Assembly: GCA_027064085.1 (NCBI GenBank)
Contig: JAMOQH010000179.1
Coordinates: 1 to 64,000 of the forward strand
DNA: 64,000 bases
Reading direction: 5' to 3'
DNA from: a bacterium
GTDB lineage: Bacteria; UBP6; JAFGXH01
The position numbers were made by a program, and so were the translations under genes. The notes under the pieces are model-generated. The model was not told the origin of the DNA and did no database searches. It saw only the letters and a list, made by a program, of their open reading frames with translations. Each line of letters opens with the position of its first letter. Within the stretch, counting starts at the first letter, position 1. Positions 18,821 to 28,538 of the stretch are shown piece by piece.

Positions 18821-21787
18821 ATGAATAAGTTAATTTTTTTCTTGTTTCTGTTGTTTTCGGTATTTTTTATTTCCTGCAGTGATGATCCGTCTGACCCCTG
18901 CGATAAATGTACTTCCGAGCAACGCTGTGCATCAGGAGTTTGTTTAAGTTATCATTGTTCGGCAGAGCATCCTAAAGGTGTTTGTAAAGCAGGAGAGCAC
19001 TGTGATGGAACTCAATGTGTTATATCTGTTTGTAGTGTAGAATATCCTAAAGGGCAATGTGCAAATGAAAATGAACACTGTGTAAGTGGTGTTTGTGAAG
19101 CTTATGAATGTAGTGCTGCTCATCCAAATGGAATATGCCCTAATGGTGAAGTTTGTTTGGCAAATCATCAATGCGGAGAAGTTGATTGTTCTGCAAATAA
19201 TCCAAATGGGCAATGTCAAAATGGCTATGTTTGTACAAATGAAGGCAATTGTGAACCTCTTCCATGTAGTGTTCAAGCTCCAAATGGAAAATGTGAAAAT
19301 ATAAATCAAGAATGTGTAGCTGGAACTTGTTTAGATAAAGACAGATGTACAGAAGATAACCCTCATGGTAGCTGTGCTTTACATCAAAGGTGTGTAGAGG
19401 GAACTTGTAAAGATATAGATTGTGGGCCTGGCAATCCAGATGGAGCATGTCCTGATGGTAAATATTGTGAAAGAGTTCTATCTTCTGGAGAGTGGACATA
19501 CTCTTGTAAAGATGTACCTCTTTCATGTACAGAAAATTCAGATTGTCCTGAAGAATATAAATGCGAAAGCGACAAATGTGTAGAGTATGTCTGCGACCCA
19601 GAATGTTCTCAATATCAAATTTGTAAATATGGTATTTGTCAAGATGATCCATTCTTTTGTAGTCCTGATAGTCAAAATGGTTGGTGTGAAGATGGTCTTG
19701 AATGTGTAGGTGGTTCTTGTCAAGTTCATGTTTTTAATCCTTGTGAAGGTGTTGATTGTGGTAACAATTATTGTATTGTAACAGATCCTAACAGTGATAC
19801 TGGTTATGAATGTGTAACAGAAAGCGAACTATGCTCTGAAAGTAATACAACTGGAAAGTGTAATGCTCCACAAGTTTGTAAAGATGGAGTTTGTTCAAAT
19901 CCTAATCCTTGTGATAACAAAACATGTAATGAGGGTGAAGTTTGTGACCCTACAGATGGAGCATGTGTTGAAAACTACTGTCAAGCACACCCTAACGCTT
20001 GTACTGAAGAACATACTATGTGTGTAAATAAATTTGGAGATACAGATAAGTTTTTCTGTCCATGTGAATTAGGATATGAATATAGTTATACAGAACAGAA
20101 ATGTAATTTAAGAAATGATGCTTGTACGGGAAAAGATTGTGGTGAAGGTATCTGTATTACTGATGATTGGGCTTCTGATGGTTGGTATTGTGAATGTAAC
20201 ACAGGTATGGAATATCTTGATGAAAATGTTAAACATTTATGCATAGACCCTGCTACTTATGATTATTGTACTAGTTGGGATTGTGGAGTTGGTACTTGTC
20301 AAGAAGTTACTGAAGATGATCATAAGTATGCAATATGTGATTGTCCCGATAATTTTATCTTTAAGTCTGAAGATAAAACTTGTGTTCCGGGTATAACATG
20401 TGGAAATACTATTTGTGATAACCCATTAAAGCAGTCTTGTGTAAATAATCAATTTTGTGAAGATCAGCTCTGTAGTGGAAACTTTCCTGAAGGAACATGT
20501 GGTAATGCTGAATCTTGTGTTCCATGTAATGAAACTGGTGACAATGATGGTTGTAATGGAGGTATGAAGTGTGAACTTACAGAAGAATGTAGTGCTTCTA
20601 CTTCTGCTGGTTATTGTATGGATGGATATTCATGTAGAATGGGTATTTGTTGTAAAGGTGGAAATTGTACTACAACAGATGCAACTTTAAAGCATATTAA
20701 TGAAACTTGTAATTTAGATACTAATAACTGTGTCAATGACGCAATTTGTGTTCCTACTCCAACAGGAGATGGCGTTTGTCATAAATTATGTGACCAAACT
20801 CAAGCAGACACTTGTAATGTACTAAATACAGGAAATACAGTTTATCATTGTGTTGGTAGAAATGTGTTTGATGGAATAAACTATGATAGAATTGGAGTTT
20901 GTGCAGTTGATGATAATTGTAATAAAACGAACAATGCTGGTTGTTATTCAAATCAGGTTTGTTTAAGTTTTAGAAGAACTAACTTTGATCAATGTTATGG
21001 ATTTGATGAAAATGCTACTCTTGGCTCATCTTGCTCAACAAGTACAGCTTCTATTGTTATAGATGACAATGGTCATACTAGACCTGGTTTTAATGTTGGA
21101 TGTGGAGAAAATCTATTATGTGTAGATGGAACTTGTGTGCCTAATTGTTCTAATAAACATAAATTTACTGATATTGATATTAATCTTTGTTATGATTCAT
21201 TTACTCAGAATTATAAAACAGATAACCTTAAAGTAAAAGACCAAGATAATTTAACTTTTGAGTCTGTAAAAAAACATACTGATATTTCAACTTGTGACCC
21301 TAGTAATAATACATGTAGTAATGGAAATTCTTGTATTAAGGTACAAAACAATGACTCTGTAAATGCTTCATCTAAGGATATTGGTTTTTGTAGCCAAACT
21401 TGTAGTTTTGATTCGGTAAATTATAAATCAGAATGTGGAGGTAGCGATGTTTGTTTTAAATCAGGAAATAATTCTATTTGTTTAGCCGCATCTGATTGTA
21501 ACCCTATTAATTCACAAGGCTGTGGTGAAAATGTTTGTTATCCTGTTACTTCAACTCTGAACTCTTGTATGACTCAAAGTGGTTTGGCACATATTGGTGA
21601 AGATTGTACTGGGATATCATGTCAGCAAGGATTGTGTGTAAATGGAATATGTGCTTATCCTTGTAGTATTGGAGATGATTCATCATGTGATGCAAATGCA
21701 GGAGAAAGTTGTCAGTCTACAACTGATGCATATTTAAATAACAGTTCTCATTTTGGTTCTCCATCAACTTATGGAATTTGTCAATAA
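18821..21787 (+). CDS. Cys-rich repeat lipoprotein
   Basis: Start ATG 18821 after SD AAGGAG; lipobox (FSVFFISCSDD); many C-x(3-5)-P-x-G-x-C...C-x(2-4)-C repeats. Confidence 0.9.
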   Translation: MNKLIFFLFLLFSVFFISCSDDPSDPCDKCTSEQRCASGVCLSYHCSAEHPKGVCKAGEHCDGTQCVISVCSVEYPKGQCANENEHCVSGVCEAYECSAAHPNGICPNGEVCLANHQCGEVDCSANNPNGQCQNGYVCTNEGNCEPLPCSVQAPNGKCENINQECVAGTCLDKDRCTEDNPHGSCALHQRCVEGTCKDIDCGPGNPDGACPDGKYCERVLSSGEWTYSCKDVPLSCTENSDCPEEYKCESDKCVEYVCDPECSQYQICKYGICQDDPFFCSPDSQNGWCEDGLECVGGSCQVHVFNPCEGVDCGNNYCIVTDPNSDTGYECVTESELCSESNTTGKCNAPQVCKDGVCSNPNPCDNKTCNEGEVCDPTDGACVENYCQAHPNACTEEHTMCVNKFGDTDKFFCPCELGYEYSYTEQKCNLRNDACTGKDCGEGICITDDWASDGWYCECNTGMEYLDENVKHLCIDPATYDYCTSWDCGVGTCQEVTEDDHKYAICDCPDNFIFKSEDKTCVPGITCGNTICDNPLKQSCVNNQFCEDQLCSGNFPEGTCGNAESCVPCNETGDNDGCNGGMKCELTEECSASTSAGYCMDGYSCRMGICCKGGNCTTTDATLKHINETCNLDTNNCVNDAICVPTPTGDGVCHKLCDQTQADTCNVLNTGNTVYHCVGRNVFDGINYDRIGVCAVDDNCNKTNNAGCYSNQVCLSFRRTNFDQCYGFDENATLGSSCSTSTASIVIDDNGHTRPGFNVGCGENLLCVDGTCVPNCSNKHKFTDIDINLCYDSFTQNYKTDNLKVKDQDNLTFESVKKHTDISTCDPSNNTCSNGNSCIKVQNNDSVNASSKDIGFCSQTCSFDSVNYKSECGGSDVCFKSGNNSICLAASDCNPINSQGCGENVCYPVTSTLNSCMTQSGLAHIGEDCTGISCQQGLCVNGICAYPCSIGDDSSCDANAGESCQSTTDAYLNNSSHFGSPSTYGICQ

Positions 21788-21799
21788 TTTAATATTATA

Positions 21800-21817
21800 A
21801 GGGGGTAAATTCCCCCT
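21800..21817 (+). terminator. Possible intrinsic terminator
   Basis: AGGGGG-taaatt-CCCCCT just after the 18821..21787 stop; weak downstream T tract. Confidence 0.5.
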
Positions 21818-21973
21818 GTTCTTGTAAATATTAAATAAATAAATCTTATAATTAATAGAATTGGTATAAATGAAATATTTATATTTTATTTATTTTGGAG
21901 AAAAATAAAAAAAAACTAAATAATTAAAAACAAAAATCCGATTGAGCTAATATGAATTTTCTTGAATAATAAT

Positions 21974-22002
21974 TTGACAGAAATTTCATTAGGTGTTAAA
22001 TT
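21974..22002 (+). promoter_or_regulatory. Sigma70-type promoter for the PqqD-like gene
   Basis: TTGACA - 17 bp - TAAATT. Confidence 0.6.
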
Positions 22003-22028
22003 GTTGTATATATTTTAAGGTGCTATTT

Positions 22029-22289
22029 ATGATAAAATTAAACGATAAAGTTACATATAGAAAAATAGAAGATAGTATTTTAATTATTACTCCATGGGAT
22101 AATGCAATGCATACCCTTGAGGATATAGGAAAACTAATTTTTGAGGCGTTAATTGATGCCAAAGAAAAAGGTGATATTTTACAAGAAATATTAGATAATT
22201 ATGATGTAGAATTAGTAGAAGCTAAAAATGATTTAGAGCAATTTATTGATTCTTTAATTGAAAAAGAAATTTTTATAGAGGAGGAATAA
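22029..22289 (+). CDS. PqqD-like / RiPP recognition element (RRE) protein
   Basis: MIKLNDKVTYRKIEDSILIITPWDNAMHTLEDIGKLIFEAL..., PqqD-like pattern of early beta strands followed by G-x-LIFEAL and a C-terminal helix. Confidence 0.7.
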   Translation: MIKLNDKVTYRKIEDSILIITPWDNAMHTLEDIGKLIFEALIDAKEKGDILQEILDNYDVELVEAKNDLEQFIDSLIEKEIFIEEE

Positions 22290-25200
22290 TGAATAAGTTG
22301 TTTATTTATTTTACAACACTTATTGCATTTACATTTGTCATTACTAGTTGTAGTAGTGGAAGTAGTAATAGTTGTAAAACTAGCGAAGATTGTGATAATG
22401 GTGAAGTTTGTGTTAATGAAGTTTGTAAAACGGATGAAACTAAAAGTAGTTTAAGTCTTATTGCTATTAATGATGGTGATTTTATTGATGGATATCGTTA
22501 TGATGAAAATGGTACTCTTGATGGAGTACAATTAACTATAAACGCAAAAGCTACTAATTTTAAAGATGGTACAGACATAAGTCTAGAAATTGCTACTAAT
22601 CCTAATAGTAAAGTTACAGAGAAGTTAAAAGTTTTAGATGATGGGACTAGCATAGTTAGTTTTAGTGATTTCACTTTAAAAAATGGACAAAATATGCTTT
22701 TGTTATCAGGTAAAGATAAATATGGCGAGTCTATTAATACAACAGTAACTATAACAGCTCAAGAACTTACTCTTGTAATAACTTCTCCAATAGAAGGAGA
22801 AACTCTTAAAGCTGCTGATGATCAAAATACTGAAGAATATTATATCCAAAAAGATGTTAAAGTAGATGTTAAGGGTTTAGTATCTGAAGATAATTTATTT
22901 GCGAAATTAGTTTTATTTGACGGAGAGCAAGCAAAATTTTCTTATGTGGCAGAGCCTAAAGATGGTGTCGCAGTATTCGAAAATGTTGATTTTAGAGCTG
23001 GAAATTGGAAACTAGTTGCTTCTATTGATACAAGAGCCAATTCTACAGTTAGCTCTACACCTGTTAATGTTATAGCAGAATCAACAGGCGATTGTGTAGT
23101 TAAAGTCTTTCCTGAAAATGGAACAGTGATAAATCAAAAATATTTAAAGGAACATAATATTGGTATTGATAATAAAATTCCCTTGAAAGTTGAATCAAAT
23201 TGCCCAGCTAATTTTAAAGTTAAATTTACTGTAAATAGTACTGAAATATACAATGGTATTCTTGTTCTTGATGGAGATAAAACTGTTGCAGAAACTTCAT
23301 TTGCTTTTCCTGAAGATATTGGTGGAGTAGGCTCTGAAGTAAGAGTAGACGTATCTGAAAATTTTGATGATACAAATGCTGATGGTGGTTTTATTGTTGC
23401 TACATATAATGTTGACACAATAGCACCTAACTTTGTTGAGGTAACAGAGCCTCTAGAAGATTCAATACTAAATACAGACACTGATTTAGATGGAGATGCA
23501 ACAAATGGTATTCAATTTTGGGTAAAAGGTAAAGTTGAAGGTTCTACTTCTAGTTTAAAAGTTTATATAGATGATTTAGAAAACCCTATTGGAGGAGTTC
23601 AAACTTATGATAATGCAATAGCACAAGATGGTACTTTTGATACTTCATTATTAGATAATAATCAATATACTAGTATTTCTGTTGGTGGAGAAAGAACAAT
23701 TATATTTGAAGCGGTTGATGAACATGGAAATAAATCTACTTTTAACAGAAAAGTAAATGTAATGTTGTCTAACCCTAATGAATTGTCATTAAGTTTTAGT
23801 GATAATAAATTGTTAAATCCAGATAATAAAATTAATATTAACACAGCTACAATTGGTGTTTTATTAAATAGGTTCTTAGAGGGTGTTTTGATTCTAAATG
23901 TAACCCTTAACGGAAATAGTTATGATTATACAAATAGCGTTAATATTGATGACCCTACAAATTTATTGGGATATTTTTCTTTTACTGATTTGAGTGACGG
24001 TAGGTATATAATAACTCCTAAATTCAAGGATACCAATAACTTTAACTACACCGGTGTTAATGGATATTTAAATGTTAAAACAGCTATACCGGTTTTTAGT
24101 AATCTAAATATTGTTCAAGATACTGACAATAATAATATTTTAAACATGGCAAAAGATGCAAATGCAACTTTAGAAGGGTTTCAAACTGATATTACTATAG
24201 ATACTGAAAATCTTTATTTAGATGATTTAGATTGCGAAAATGAATCAGATAGGGTGAAAGCAACTTTATATAAAATAAGTGATAATGGTGATGTTTTAAG
24301 TGAATCAGCTAAAGTTGCTTGTGATGGTAAAGTGAAATTTACTAATGTTACATTACCTGAGGGTAATTATAAATTATTTATAAAAGTAACTGATGGTTTT
24401 GGTAATATTGGAACTTTTGAAACTAGTGCTTTAACAGTAGATATAACACCTCCGGATTTAAATACTTTATTTTTAACTGCAACAACAAATTCTAATGAAA
24501 AGCCTGTTACAACAGACAGCTTGTTTTTATCTATAGATGATAAGGATAGTAATACCACAGGATTACAAAGTAATTTTAAGGCTTATTCTTTAGATTCTGT
24601 TTCAATTGAACTTAAATTTGATTCAATCGACCAAACTGAAGATGTTGTTAATGGAGTAGTTGATTTTGGCGACTTAACATTACAGAATGGTGCAACTAGC
24701 ATTGAATTAATCGCAACAGATAATGTAGGTAATATAACAAACAAAGAAATAACCAATGTAGTTGTAGATACACTAGTGCCTTCTTTGGAACTTTCTATGT
24801 CAAAAACAACTATAGATGATTCAGATGATGAAGATGATACAAGAGCAGGAATTCAATTTACGGTAACTATTAATAATATGCAAAATATTGAAGATGGACA
24901 AGTTATTTATATTCAAAAAAGTGTAGATGATGGTAATGGTAATATTACATGGAATAATGTAGCTCAAGTTCTTAAAGATGCGAATGATAGCAAAAATATT
25001 GTGATTACTCTTCCTCTTGGAACATATAAACTAAGAGCAATGGCTAGTGATGTTAATAACCAGGAAGGTTATTCTGCTGAAATTGATATGGATGTAACAT
25101 CTTCTAATTGTGCTATTGTTTCTGTGAAAAAAGGAAATTCTGAATTAGTTGCAGGTACAAACTTTTTTAATGCTAGCGATGTTGATGTAAATGGTAATGT

Positions 25201-27427
25201 TTCATTAATAATAACTTATACTGCATCATGTAATGTTTTAGGTGGAACAACTATTATAGCTAAGAAAAATGGTGCAAATGCAGCAAGTACTAATATAGAT
25301 ACAAGTTTAAGTTCAACTTTGGATATTCCTTTTACTGATGGCGAAAATATTTCATTATTATTTGAAATTAATTCCACTCCTGTTGGTTCATCTTCTTTTA
25401 CTATTAAGGTTGATACTAGTGCTCCTGCAATATCAAGAGTATTTCCAACATTATCAAGTATTACTTATGTTAATGCTAATAATACATTAATTGGAACAAC
25501 TGGTAATGAGGATAAAATTGGCGATTTAAATGATGCTTTACAAAATGCACAATTATCATTAACTGTAAAGGTTGAAGGGGCAAAAAATGGTTCAATTGAG
25601 ATGATTGCAAATGATGGAAGTAATGATGTGTCTATAGTAACCAAAAATAATATTGCCTCTAATGATGAAAATATTGTTTTAAGTGGAACAATTGCTGATA
25701 ATAAAACTCACGATTTAAAATTTAAGGTTACAGATGAAGCTGGTAATACAGTAACCACTTTATTATATAATGCAGTTGTTGATGTTACCAATCCTGGTAA
25801 TTTAGCAACTTTAGATTATGATGGAATGAGCAATACCGAAAGAAGAAAAGCTGAACTTAATTTAACATGGAATCAATCATCTACTGATGATGTGAGTAAA
25901 TATGTTATTAAATATTCAACAAGTTTGTTTGATGATACTAGTTTTGAAAATCTTGATGGAACAAATAATCAGGAAATTGTAATTAATTCACCTGATTTAA
26001 CAACTGCAAATTATCAAAAACTAATAACCTCATTAATTTTTCAAAAGAACTATACTTTTGGGGTAAGAGCTTATGATGAAGTTGGAAATGCAAGTAATAT
26101 TTTGATTCGTTCTACTGGAACTGATTTGAATTTATTATCAAAAACTTTAGATACATCAAGTTTTGATACTAATGATAGTATTTATAAGATAAAAGATGTT
26201 GGTGATATTAATGATGATGGATATAATGATGTTGTTGTTACTCAATATGTTGCATCGGGTTGGGACGGTGTAATTTATATTTTTTATGGAACTGGAGATC
26301 CCGATACTATTGTATCTCCACAGATTATCGAAGGAGTTGATGGAAGTTATGAAGGGCTTGGTTCAAGTATTACTTCTGGAGATTTTAATGGAGATGGTAA
26401 AACCGATTTGCTTGTAGGTTCAATATGGGCGGATTATTATTATGATTCAGGAAAATATTGTTATGGAGGTGGAGTATATGTTTTCTATAATCAGGGAAAT
26501 GGTACTCAGATTGATGCTTCAGATAAAACGTTAATAACAAACTCCAATCTTCATCCTGTTGCTAAATTAAGAGAGGAGGGGTCATATTACTATGGAAAAC
26601 TTGGAAAGTCACTTTCAGCATTAGGCAAATTAAATGGAAGTGTTTATGATAGTTTTGTTTTAGGACAAAGTTTTTCATCAGATGGTGGACGAGCTTTTAT
26701 AATAGAAGGTAGAGCTGGAAAGCCTTCATCAATAGATTTAGCTTCAGCATCTAATGTTGTGGAATTATCACATGATTTTGGAGTTAATAGTTATTTTGGA
26801 AACTCTGTTACAACTTTAGGTGATTTGAATAATGACAATATTGTTGATGTTGCTGTAAGTGACCCTGTAAATAAAAAAGTTGCTATTTATTATCTTGATA
26901 ACAACATTTATAGTAACACTACACTTATTGCAAAAGCTGATAATACGGGAGATGCAACAATTTTAGAAGCTACTGGAGAAAACTATGGTAGTGAAATTAT
27001 TGGCGACATTGATTTAAATAATGATGGTTATAAGGATTTGGTCGTTTCTGGATTAACTACAGGTTTGTTCTTATATTATGGTACAAATACCGGATTAGCT
27101 TCTGATTCAACATTTTCAAAGATAAATATACCCTCAGGAGGGATTGAAAATCATCCTAGTTGGAATAATAATTTCTCTGTTGCAGATTTAGATAATGATA
27201 ATAAGGACGATATAATTGTTGGAGAAAATAAGAAATTAAATATTTACCTAAGTAGAGTTAATAACTTTACGAATACATCAACACCTGATACCATCTTGGG
27301 TGAGAGTGATTTTGCTGTGGCTATTACAGGTACATTAAAAGCTTCTTCTTTTGATGTAAATGATGATGGGCTTAAAGATTTGGTTATTTGTGATATGGGT
27401 AGTAAGAATTGTTTTATTAAATATTAG
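22289..27427 (+). CDS. Giant lipoprotein with bacterial Ig-like repeats and C-terminal FG-GAP (integrin-alpha-like) propeller
   Basis: Lipobox (FVITSCSSG); repeated Ig-like modules; DINDDGYNDVVV, DFNGDGKTDLLV, DLNNDNIVDVAV, DLNNDGYKDLVV. Confidence 0.85.
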   Translation: MNKLFIYFTTLIAFTFVITSCSSGSSNSCKTSEDCDNGEVCVNEVCKTDETKSSLSLIAINDGDFIDGYRYDENGTLDGVQLTINAKATNFKDGTDISLEIATNPNSKVTEKLKVLDDGTSIVSFSDFTLKNGQNMLLLSGKDKYGESINTTVTITAQELTLVITSPIEGETLKAADDQNTEEYYIQKDVKVDVKGLVSEDNLFAKLVLFDGEQAKFSYVAEPKDGVAVFENVDFRAGNWKLVASIDTRANSTVSSTPVNVIAESTGDCVVKVFPENGTVINQKYLKEHNIGIDNKIPLKVESNCPANFKVKFTVNSTEIYNGILVLDGDKTVAETSFAFPEDIGGVGSEVRVDVSENFDDTNADGGFIVATYNVDTIAPNFVEVTEPLEDSILNTDTDLDGDATNGIQFWVKGKVEGSTSSLKVYIDDLENPIGGVQTYDNAIAQDGTFDTSLLDNNQYTSISVGGERTIIFEAVDEHGNKSTFNRKVNVMLSNPNELSLSFSDNKLLNPDNKININTATIGVLLNRFLEGVLILNVTLNGNSYDYTNSVNIDDPTNLLGYFSFTDLSDGRYIITPKFKDTNNFNYTGVNGYLNVKTAIPVFSNLNIVQDTDNNNILNMAKDANATLEGFQTDITIDTENLYLDDLDCENESDRVKATLYKISDNGDVLSESAKVACDGKVKFTNVTLPEGNYKLFIKVTDGFGNIGTFETSALTVDITPPDLNTLFLTATTNSNEKPVTTDSLFLSIDDKDSNTTGLQSNFKAYSLDSVSIELKFDSIDQTEDVVNGVVDFGDLTLQNGATSIELIATDNVGNITNKEITNVVVDTLVPSLELSMSKTTIDDSDDEDDTRAGIQFTVTINNMQNIEDGQVIYIQKSVDDGNGNITWNNVAQVLKDANDSKNIVITLPLGTYKLRAMASDVNNQEGYSAEIDMDVTSSNCAIVSVKKGNSELVAGTNFFNASDVDVNGNVSLIITYTASCNVLGGTTIIAKKNGANAASTNIDTSLSSTLDIPFTDGENISLLFEINSTPVGSSSFTIKVDTSAPAISRVFPTLSSITYVNANNTLIGTTGNEDKIGDLNDALQNAQLSLTVKVEGAKNGSIEMIANDGSNDVSIVTKNNIASNDENIVLSGTIADNKTHDLKFKVTDEAGNTVTTLLYNAVVDVTNPGNLATLDYDGMSNTERRKAELNLTWNQSSTDDVSKYVIKYSTSLFDDTSFENLDGTNNQEIVINSPDLTTANYQKLITSLIFQKNYTFGVRAYDEVGNASNILIRSTGTDLNLLSKTLDTSSFDTNDSIYKIKDVGDINDDGYNDVVVTQYVASGWDGVIYIFYGTGDPDTIVSPQIIEGVDGSYEGLGSSITSGDFNGDGKTDLLVGSIWADYYYDSGKYCYGGGVYVFYNQGNGTQIDASDKTLITNSNLHPVAKLREEGSYYYGKLGKSLSALGKLNGSVYDSFVLGQSFSSDGGRAFIIEGRAGKPSSIDLASASNVVELSHDFGVNSYFGNSVTTLGDLNNDNIVDVAVSDPVNKKVAIYYLDNNIYSNTTLIAKADNTGDATILEATGENYGSEIIGDIDLNNDGYKDLVVSGLTTGLFLYYGTNTGLASDSTFSKINIPSGGIENHPSWNNNFSVADLDNDNKDDIIVGENKKLNIYLSRVNNFTNTSTPDTILGESDFAVAITGTLKASSFDVNDDGLKDLVICDMGSKNCFIKY

Positions 27428-27440
27428 TAAGGAGATGAAA

Positions 27441-27560
27441 ATGAAAAAAAAGTATATAAAACCAGTTTTAGAAACAGAAGAGATACTTGAAAGAGTTGTT
27501 TTGGGTTGTTCATTACAAGAAGGAGCTTGTGACCCTAAAGCTGGTACTTCAACAAGTTAA
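27441..27560 (+). CDS. Putative RiPP precursor peptide (39 aa)
   Basis: SD AAGGAG at 27429-27434; MKKKYIKPVLETEEILERVVLGCSLQEGACDPKAGTSTS; leader-like KKYxKPxLE start and short Cys/Gly/Ser/Thr-rich tail. Confidence 0.65.
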   Translation: MKKKYIKPVLETEEILERVVLGCSLQEGACDPKAGTSTS

Positions 27561-27569
27561 AAGATGAAT

Positions 27570-28538
27570 TTAAATAAACCTCGCTAATTCTATTAAAAAA
27601 CTCCCTTTATCATTAATTGTTATTTTATTTAAAGAGTTATACAAAGAATGTTTTTTATTATAATGATAAACTGTAACAACATCTATAAAATATTCTGAAT
27701 TCATATCAAGTTTTTTATTAAATACAGAAAGTTTATCAAATGAGGTTAATATTTTAATCGTGTTTTTTAAAGTTTTTATTAACTTCATAAATGTATATGT
27801 ATCAAGCATTTTGTTTGAAATATCTTCAAATAGTAATGTCAAATATATTAATGCAATCTTTTCTATGGGCTTTAACAATACATAAGGATTTTTATTAATA
27901 AGAAAAGTATTTTCAAATCCTTTAATTAGATAATGATATCTAGGGAATTTATAGTTTTTTTGATAATAATTATTCCACATATTCCAATAGTAAAATATTT
28001 CATTTTGAGTTAATTTATAATTTTCTTTAAAAAATTCTATTAAATTTATATGATTATAATAATATCCTTCATAATCGGATAAATCATCTCTTGGAGTATA
28101 ATTATAAAAATCAAAACTAATATTTTTAGTTTGTTCAAAAAAATTATTTGTAGTAATGGGAGTTTCTCCGCTATCAGTAATAGAACAATCATAAAAATTT
28201 ATAGAAATAATATAAATATCATTTATTCTACCTAGAATTCTGTATGGGAATATATTACAAATATCAGGTTTCGCATATTTGCCATTCTCAATCTCTATAT
28301 GGCACTTTCCATCATTTCTTAATTGAGGGCATACTCCAAAATTTAGAATACTATGTTTTTCTTTAAAGCAACTACTATATTCTGATTTATATTTCTTATG
28401 AAGAAGGATTTTATCGTTTCTTGTACAACAATTTATTAAACAATTTTTACATGAATAATAGAAAAAAGAATCAGGAAATAAAAATTTAAATTTTCTACCA
28501 TTATTCTCTATTATTTTAAGCTCTTCAAGTTTTTTCAT
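27570..28538 (-). CDS. YkgJ-like Cys-cluster protein (putative Fe-S or Zn)
   Basis: CKNCLINCC ... CPQLRNDGKCHIE ... KPDICNIFPYR. Confidence 0.7.
   Translation of the reverse strand: MKKLEELKIIENNGRKFKFLFPDSFFYYSCKNCLINCCTRNDKILLHKKYKSEYSSCFKEKHSILNFGVCPQLRNDGKCHIEIENGKYAKPDICNIFPYRILGRINDIYIISINFYDCSITDSGETPITTNNFFEQTKNISFDFYNYTPRDDLSDYEGYYYNHINLIEFFKENYKLTQNEIFYYWNMWNNYYQKNYKFPRYHYLIKGFENTFLINKNPYVLLKPIEKIALIYLTLLFEDISNKMLDTYTFMKLIKTLKNTIKILTSFDKLSVFNKKLDMNSEYFIDVVTVYHYNKKHSLYNSLNKITINDKGSFLIELARFI

Noticed and set aside
19140-19652. Antisense ORFs opposite the Cys-rich repeat gene (also 18944..19309, 19384..19575, 19538..19729)
   Set aside because: Low-complexity shadow translations of the repeat-rich + strand gene; no family signal.
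27441-27560. Classical lasso peptide interpretation of the 39-aa peptide
   Set aside because: No transglutaminase-like B2 or Asn-synthetase-like C gene in the window, and no Gly-to-Asp/Glu spacing of 7-9 residues fitting a standard macrolactam ring.
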